A program made the translations under genes and the position numbers. 62,140 nucleotides of DNA from Bacillus mycoides (GTDB lineage: Bacteria; Bacillota; Bacilli; Bacillales; Bacillaceae_G), in the NCBI RefSeq assembly GCF_001757995.1, contig NZ_LXLV01000069.1:1-62140 (forward strand), in the 5' to 3' direction. A model generated the notes under the pieces. It was not told the DNA's origin, did not search any database, and saw nothing but the letters and a program-made list of their open reading frames with translations. Shown piece after piece: positions 57,974 to 62,140 of the stretch (positions are counted from its first letter, which is position 1; every line of letters starts with the position of its first letter).

Positions 57974-58021
57974 TTGTGAAAAAGTTCACAAATTATGACC
58001 TATTTGTGAACTTTTTCACAT
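57974..58021. promoter_or_regulatory. Two Rex boxes upstream of ldh
   Basis: TTGTGAAAAAGTTCACAA (57974-57991) is a perfect palindrome-type Rex site; TTGTGAACTTTTTCACAT (58004-58021) is a second, nearly perfect one. A -10 candidate TACAAT lies at 57963-57958 on the minus strand, so the first box covers the -35 region. Confidence 0.85.
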
Positions 58022-58123
58022 AGAGTGTAAAGTTATTAGGATAGGTGTGGAATCAATACCAAGTTAGGCGTTTTATTTAGATTGTGAAAGGTTTTTCTTG
58101 GGCTTATAGCGGTAAGTGAAATT

Positions 58124-58162
58124 ATATCGGCGATCCGACAAGGAATATCGACTTACCGACAA
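58124..58162. repeat. 39-bp intergenic repeat, copy 3
   Basis: ATATCGGCGATCCGACAAGG followed by AATATCGACTTACCGACAA. It matches copy 1 at 29716 with few changes. Confidence 0.6.
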
Positions 58163-58188
58163 AGATACCAGCTTTTGTTACATCCACA

Positions 58189-58232
58189 AAGAAGCTGTCT
58201 CCAATAGATTACTCATTTAGAGACAGCTTCTT
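58189..58232 (-). terminator. Terminator of the truncated minus-strand gene
   Basis: AAGAAGCTGTCTC and GAGACAGCTTCTT form a perfect 13-bp stem, just after the stop of the 3' remnant at 58242. Confidence 0.8.
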
Positions 58233-58241
58233 CTATCTATA

Positions 58242-58340
58242 TTATTTATTTTCCGCAGTAGCCCCTAATACAGCAGCCTTCACATAATTCTTATCATTTA
58301 ATTTTTGTAAATCCGCAGCAATACTTTTAGAGGTTTCTAT
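58242..58340 (-). pseudogene. 3' remnant of a minus-strand gene
   Basis: The last 30 codons of a gene read TSKSIAADLQKLNDKNYVKA then AVLGATAENK and stop, followed by a proper terminator. No start or ribosome site exists upstream; the frame is broken near 58340, where GC-richer sequence begins. I do not recognise the family. The short 5' fragment at 59639-59704 has the same orientation and might belong to the same original gene. Confidence 0.5.
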
Positions 58341-58566
58341 AAGGGGTCACCATACATTGCCATCAACTTAAGAAATTGGCATTTCCCCATATCGAAAAAA
58401 ATGAGCTGAATTATTATAAATAACTCTGGAAAGATAAAATTTTCATTTTGGGGATACTTCAAAATATTAGCCTGATGGACATAGGTATCACCACATGTCC
58501 ATGGATTAAAGAAAGAGCCTATTATTAAACTGTACCCTACTCTTTGGGTCGGAAGAGGTGCTATAG

Positions 58567-59613
58567 ATGAATGTAAAGACATATAGGGCTCAAGTCTTTT
58601 CTTGGTCTAAGGAGGCCAAGGTAGAAATAGTAGAACTCATTTCCGCCGGCATAGGTATGGCCGGACCTGTTCTGTTCGCCACAGTTCTAGGCTATCCCGC
58701 TTTTGGTTTTGCTGCATCGGTCGGCAGTTTGGCAGTCAGTAGCGTGAAAGTCGGTTCGAGTTTTATAAATCACGGGAAAAAGTTGGCATCAGCGCTGATA
58801 TCAGTAGTGCTCGCTGCGATTGCTGCTGTTCTCTCTTTCGGACATGGCTATCTGACATTTGGAGTCTTGATCCTGCTGGTAAGCCTTGCTGCGTTAATTG
58901 GCGGATATAGTCGTGCCTTGGCGGTGGCAACAACACGCTTTGTCGTATTCCTGATTATCATCCTCAACATGGTCGACCAGACGGAGTACCGGATGGAACT
59001 AATTTTTTCAATCTTAGCAGGGGCGATTTGGACCGTCAGTATCAGCTTGGTGCTAGGCATCTGGGTACACCGTTGTTTTAAATCATCGCTGGATGGAGCT
59101 GTGAAAGGGCCAACATCGAAAAAAATCATTCTATGGCGGAATTCTCTTGCACACCTATCCGGTTGGCAATTCCCAATCAGGCTCGCATTATGTCTAGGTA
59201 TAGCTGAGGGATTGCGAATACTTTGGCCCGGGCACCACTTCTATTGGATTGCAATTACCGTAGCGATCCTTACTCAGCGGAAAATAGAACTCTTTCCAAT
59301 CAAAACAACACAACGAGTGCTTGGTACAGTAATCGGCGTGATTGTTGCGAGCTTGCTCCTCGCAACTAGTCTACCAATTTGGGGGTTAGTTATAAGTATC
59401 GGGCTATTCGCAGGTGTTCGACCTCTTCTAAAGGTTCGAAATTATCTTGTATACTCTGCAACCATGATCCCGCTCATTATTTTGATCATGGAAGCCGGCA
59501 AGCCGTTCCAGTTTATCATTCTGTTCGACCGTGTATTTGCAACCCTTATCGGTGCAGTCATCGTGATTGCAGTGAACTTGATATTCAGTAGAGCGATGGC
59601 GAAATCAGTGTAA
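58567..59613 (+). CDS. FUSC-family membrane protein, likely acquired
   Basis: This 348-residue protein has two groups of hydrophobic helices: about 25-165 and 205-345. The motif GHHFYWIAITVAILTQRK with RVLGTVIGV is typical of FUSC/aromatic-acid exporter-like proteins. GAAGAGGTG precedes the ATG. Base composition is visibly GC-richer than all neighbours, and gene remnants of the opposite strand lie on either side, so transfer into the locus is likely. The cargo is unknown. Confidence 0.75.
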   Translation: MNVKTYRAQVFSWSKEAKVEIVELISAGIGMAGPVLFATVLGYPAFGFAASVGSLAVSSVKVGSSFINHGKKLASALISVVLAAIAAVLSFGHGYLTFGVLILLVSLAALIGGYSRALAVATTRFVVFLIIILNMVDQTEYRMELIFSILAGAIWTVSISLVLGIWVHRCFKSSLDGAVKGPTSKKIILWRNSLAHLSGWQFPIRLALCLGIAEGLRILWPGHHFYWIAITVAILTQRKIELFPIKTTQRVLGTVIGVIVASLLLATSLPIWGLVISIGLFAGVRPLLKVRNYLVYSATMIPLIILIMEAGKPFQFIILFDRVFATLIGAVIVIAVNLIFSRAMAKSV

Positions 59614-59638
59614 AGGTGGTTATCTAGCGAAAGATGCT

Positions 59639-59704
59639 TTAATTTTTGGGTATCTTTTCCATTCGAACGAAATCCCCCCATATAATGACCTTTTCATACT
59701 CCAT
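59639..59704 (-). pseudogene. 5' remnant of a minus-strand gene, 21 codons
   Basis: A strong AAAGGAGAGAG ribosome site is followed by ATG and 21 codons (MEYEKVIIWGDFVRMEKIPK-N) before a stop. So good a start for so short a peptide suggests the front of a truncated gene, perhaps the one whose 3' end remains at 58242. A functional small peptide cannot be excluded. Confidence 0.4.
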
Positions 59705-59767
59705 CGCTCTCTCCTTTCTATTAGTTAGACGATTCAAATAGAAAAAAGTATACAATACCTCAAAAAA

Positions 59768-59834
59768 AAGCAGACGATCCAACGTCCACTTTTACACAAC
59801 AAAAAAGAGATAGCAGATTATGCTATCTCTTTTA
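59768..59834 (-). terminator. Double terminator of the rRNA-tRNA operon
   Basis: On the minus strand the first hairpin is AAAAGAGATAGC/GCTATCTCTTTT (59802-59834); a second, GACG-ttggat-CGTC with T8, lies at 59768-59790. Confidence 0.85.
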
Positions 59835-59837
59835 GTA

Positions 59838-59909
59838 TGACCCGTACGGGATTCGAACCCGTGTTACCGCCGTGAAAGGGCGGTGTCTTAACCACTTGAC
59901 CAACGGGCC
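59838..59909 (-). tRNA. tRNA-Glu (UUC)
   Basis: Acceptor GGCCCGT pairs with ACGGGTC; the anticodon loop is CCTTTCACG. The 3' CCA is not encoded. Confidence 0.95.
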
Positions 59910-59915
59910 AAAATC

Positions 59916-60006
59916 TGGCAGAGAAGAAGGGATTCGAACCCTCGCACCGCGTTCGCGATCTACTCCCTTAGCAGGGGAGCCCCTTGAGCCACTTGGGTAC
60001 TTCTCT
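59916..60006 (-). tRNA. tRNA-Ser (GCU)
   Basis: It has a long variable arm and anticodon GCT in CTGCTAA; acceptor AGAGAAG/CTTCTCT; CCA encoded. Confidence 0.95.
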
Positions 60007-60012
60007 ATAGTA

Positions 60013-60087
60013 TGGCTCCGCAGGTAGGACTCGAACCTACGACCGATCGGTTAACAGCCGATAGCTCTACCACTGAGCTACTGCGGA
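60013..60087 (-). tRNA. tRNA-Asn (GUU)
   Basis: Anticodon GTT in CTGTTAA; acceptor TCCGCAG/CTGCGGA; CCA encoded. Confidence 0.95.
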
Positions 60088-60094
60088 ATAATTA

Positions 60095-60171
<77 letters not shown>

Positions 60172-60181
60172 ATAATAGATA

Positions 60182-60252
60182 AGCGGGTGAAGAGAATCGA
60201 ACTCTCGACCAGAGCTTGGAAGGCTCTTGTTTTACCACTAAACTACACCCGC
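60182..60252 (-). tRNA. tRNA-Gly (UCC)
   Basis: Anticodon TCC in CTTCCAA; acceptor GCGGGTG/CACCCGC; CCA not encoded. Confidence 0.95.
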
Positions 60253-60265
60253 ATTAAATTAAAAA

Positions 60266-60341
60266 TGGTGAGCCATGAAGGATTCGAACCTTCGACCCTC
60301 TGATTAAAAGTCAGATGCTCTACCAACTGAGCTAATGGCTC
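60266..60341 (-). tRNA. tRNA-Lys (UUU)
   Basis: Anticodon TTT in CTTTTAA; acceptor GAGCCAT/ATGGCTC; CCA encoded. Confidence 0.95.
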
Positions 60342-60351
60342 ATTTTGAAAG

Positions 60352-60427
<76 letters not shown>

Positions 60428-60441
60428 TTGCGATTTCAAAA

Positions 60442-60517
<76 letters not shown>

Positions 60518-60530
60518 TTTATGTAAAAAA

Positions 60531-60606
60531 TGGCGGTCCCGACCGGGGTCGAACCGGCGATCTCCTGCGTGACAGGCAGGCATGTTAACCACTACACCAC
60601 GGGACC
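60531..60606 (-). tRNA. tRNA-Asp (GUC)
   Basis: Anticodon GTC in CTGTCAC; acceptor GGTCCCG/CGGGACC; CCA encoded. Confidence 0.95.
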
Positions 60607-60609
60607 ATT

Positions 60610-60686
<77 letters not shown>

Positions 60687-60713
60687 ATGATATAATATTT
60701 AATTTAGAAAAAA

Positions 60714-60806
60714 TGGAGGAGGTAGAGGGATTCGAACCCCCGCGCGACTCTCGCCGCCTGTCGGTTTTCAAGACCGATCCCTTCAGCCGAACTTGGGTAT
60801 ACCTCC
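60714..60806 (-). tRNA. tRNA-Ser (UGA)
   Basis: Long variable arm; anticodon TGA in CTTGAAA; acceptor GGAGGTA/TACCTCC; CCA encoded. Confidence 0.95.
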
Positions 60807-60823
60807 GAGATATGAACTTTGAG

Positions 60824-60900
60824 TGGTGGACCTTGTAGGACTCGAACCTACGACCGGACGGTTATGAGCCGTCTGCTCTAACCAGCTGAGCTAAAGGTCC
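60824..60900 (-). tRNA. tRNA-Ile2 (CAU, lysidine) or elongator Met
   Basis: Anticodon CAT in CTCATAA; acceptor GGACCTT/AAGGTCC; CCA encoded. Resemblance to Bacillus tRNA-Ile2, and its place between Met and Ser as in the B. subtilis array, favour an isoleucine tRNA whose C34 is changed to lysidine by TilS. Confidence 0.8.
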
Positions 60901-60903
60901 TTA

Positions 60904-60980
60904 TGGTAGCGGCGGAGGGGATCGAACCCCCGACCTCACGGGTATGAACCGTACGCTCTAGCCAGCTGAGCTACACCGCC
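60904..60980 (-). tRNA. Elongator tRNA-Met (CAU)
   Basis: Anticodon CAT in TTCATAC; acceptor GGCGGTG/CGCCGCT with two wobble pairs; CCA encoded. Confidence 0.85.
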
Positions 60981-61000
60981 ATAAGTGATATTCAAATAAG

Positions 61001-61073
61001 TGGAGCCTAGCGGGATCGAACCGCTGACCTCCTGCGTGCAAGGCAGGCGCTCTCCCAGCTGAGCTAAGGCCCC
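61001..61073 (-). tRNA. tRNA-Ala (UGC)
   Basis: Anticodon TGC in TTGCACG; acceptor GGGGCCT/AGGCTCC; CCA not encoded (ends CCA-CTT only by the discriminator). Confidence 0.95.
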
Positions 61074-61086
61074 ATATGTTGAAATA

Positions 61087-61160
61087 TCGGGAAGACAGGA
61101 TTTGAACCTGCGACCCCCTGGTCCCAAACCAGGTGCTCTACCAAGCTGAGCCACTTCCCG
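61087..61160 (-). tRNA. tRNA-Pro (UGG)
   Basis: Anticodon TGG in TTTGGGA; acceptor CGGGAAG/CTTCCCG; CCA not encoded. Confidence 0.95.
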
Positions 61161-61170
61161 TTAATAAAAA

Positions 61171-61244
61171 CGCGCCCGAGAGGAGTCGAACCCCTAACCT
61201 CTTGATCCGTAGTCAAACGCTCTATCCAATTGAGCTACGGGCGC
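61171..61244 (-). tRNA. tRNA-Arg (ACG)
   Basis: Anticodon ACG in CTACGGA; acceptor GCGCCCG/CGGGCGC; CCA not encoded. A34 is expected to become inosine. Confidence 0.95.
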
Positions 61245-61247
61245 ATA

Positions 61248-61336
61248 TGGTGCCGAGGGCGGGGGTCGAACCCGCACGGTGGTCACCCACCGCAGGATTT
61301 TAAGTCCTGTGCGTCTGCCTGTTCCGCCACCCCGGC
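61248..61336 (-). tRNA. tRNA-Leu (UAA)
   Basis: Long variable arm; anticodon TAA in CTTAAAA; acceptor GCCGGGG/CCTCGGC; CCA encoded. Confidence 0.95.
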
Positions 61337-61352
61337 ATGTCATATTGAAAAT

Positions 61353-61427
61353 TGGAGCGGAAGACGGGATTCGAACCCGCGACCCCAACCTTGGCAAGGT
61401 TGTATTCTACCACTGAACTACTTCCGC
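61353..61427 (-). tRNA. tRNA-Gly (GCC)
   Basis: Anticodon GCC in TTGCCAA; acceptor GCGGAAG/CTTCCGC; CCA encoded. Confidence 0.95.
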
Positions 61428-61456
61428 AAGACATGTATGAGTTATTTTATTAAAAG

Positions 61457-61537
61457 TGCGGGTGAAGGGAGTCGAACCCCCACGCCAAAGGCGCCAGATC
61501 CTAAGTCTGGTGCGTCTGCCAATTCCGCCACACCCGC
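61457..61537 (-). tRNA. tRNA-Leu (UAG)
   Basis: Long variable arm; anticodon TAG in CTTAGGA; acceptor GCGGGTG/CACCCGC; CCA not encoded. Confidence 0.95.
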
Positions 61538-61561
61538 ATATTATAATTTTAAAAGAAAAAA

Positions 61562-61638
61562 TGGGGCGACTGATGGGAATTGAACCCACGAGTGCCGGAG
61601 CCACAATCCGGTGCGTTAACCACTTCGCCACAACCGCC
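61562..61638 (-). tRNA. tRNA-His (GUG)
   Basis: Anticodon GTG in TTGTGGC; the acceptor has eight pairs (GGCGGTTG/CAGTCGCC), including the extra G-1; CCA encoded. Confidence 0.95.
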
Positions 61639-61647
61639 ATGATTTTC

Positions 61648-61723
<76 letters not shown>

Positions 61724-61727
61724 TAAA

Positions 61728-61803
61728 TGGTGGAGGATGACGGGATCGAACCGCCGACCCCCTGCTTGTAAGGCAGGTGCTCTCCCAGCTGAGCTAATCC
61801 TCC
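61728..61803 (-). tRNA. tRNA-Val (UAC)
   Basis: Anticodon TAC in CTTACAA; acceptor GGAGGAT/ATCCTCC; CCA encoded. It is the first tRNA after 5S rRNA. Confidence 0.95.
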
Positions 61804-61808
61804 GAATT

Positions 61809-61924
61809 GCCTGGCAACGTCCTACTCTCACAGGGACAAGGTCCCAACTACCATCGGCGCTAGAGAGCTTAACTTCCGTGTTCGGTATGGGAACGGGTGT
61901 GACCTCTCTGCCATCATTACCAGA
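61809..61924 (-). rRNA. rrf: 5S ribosomal RNA
   Basis: This 116-nt RNA contains GTCACACCCGTTCCCATACC and AAGTTAAGCTCTCTAGCGCC, ends GACGTTGCCAGGC, and pairs its ends (TCTGGTAATG with the 3' end), as in Bacillus 5S. Confidence 0.95.
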
Positions 61925-62027
61925 CTGTATTCATTTAAGACAAGAATTATCATAACTCATTCGACATTTAAAGTCAACAAGTTTTTTATATTCTTTCAAA
62001 ACTAGATAACATCGCTTCATATTATAT

Positions 62028-62140
62028 GGTTAAGTCCTCGATCTATTAGTATTCGTCAGCTCCACATGTCACCATGCTTCCACCTCGAACCTATCAACCT
62101 GATCATCTTTCAGGGATCTTACTAGCTTACGCTATGGGAA
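62028..62140 (-). rRNA. rrl: 23S ribosomal RNA, 3' end (cut by window edge)
   Basis: The minus strand reads ...TAATAGATCGAGGACTTAACC, the conserved 3' terminus of Bacillus 23S rRNA. Only the last 113 bases are inside the window. The spacer to 5S (61925-62027) holds AT-rich sequence with processing-type repeats and no gene. Confidence 0.95.

Noticed and set aside
58337-58582. 81-residue minus-strand frame
   Set aside because: No ribosome site, no recognisable composition, and it covers the FUSC gene start region.

Overview
The window is chromosomal DNA from a member of the Bacillus cereus group. The evidence is low-GC Firmicute coding, strong AGGAGG-type ribosome sites, five or six copies of an element matching the group-specific bcr1 repeat, the menaquinone and glycogen gene sets in typical Bacillus order, and a Bacillus-type tRNA array joined to 5S and 23S rRNA. 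Nothing indicates a plasmid or a prophage.

Layout. 1-14 kb: an edge-truncated coiled-coil secreted protein, small membrane and hypothetical proteins, a second hypoxanthine phosphoribosyltransferase, a lipid kinase, an XRE regulator with a palindromic operator, a DedA/methyltransferase pair, a BceAB-type ABC transporter, a Rob-like AraC regulator, an ABC-2 exporter and an SdpRI-like pair. 14.5-23 kb: a BceRS-type two-component system followed by three paralogous BceB-type permeases that share one ATPase. 23-29.5 kb: an operon that looks like an amino-sugar-acid catabolic route (deacetylase, DgaE-type ammonia lyase, DgaF-type aldolase, sugar kinase, GntR regulator, GntP permease). 29.8-32.6 kb: a VanY-like carboxypeptidase beside a VanRS-like two-component system. 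32.7-41.6 kb: the menaquinone cluster menF-menD-menH-menB-menE-menC, with menA divergent from menF. 41.9-45.9 kb: a YteA-type protein, a cold shock protein, an AIM24-type protein, a MerR regulator, a lipase and a 44-residue membrane peptide. 46-54 kb: glgB-glgC-glgD-glgA-glgP. 54.6-56.7 kb: a camelysin/TasA-like gene with a dockerin-like tail, split by an IS605-family tnpB element. 56.9-59.7 kb: L-lactate dehydrogenase with two Rex boxes, then a GC-richer FUSC-type gene lying between two small gene remnants. 59.8-62.1 kb: 22 tRNA genes, 5S rRNA and the 3' end of 23S rRNA, all on the minus strand.

Themes. Much of the first half concerns the cell envelope and peptide antibiotic response: BceAB-type pumps, BceRS, VanY/VanRS, DedA and SdpI. 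BceR-type operator matches lie in front of the stand-alone BceAB operon and in front of a small hypothetical gene. Two neighbouring minus-strand promoters share an identical repeat architecture, which suggests a second regulon. Several repeat families (bcr1, a 39-bp intergenic repeat and a tandem 122-bp repeat) occupy the intergenic space. bcr1 copies recurrently overlap the stop codon of the preceding gene. Functions are inferred from sequence recognition alone; no database search was run.
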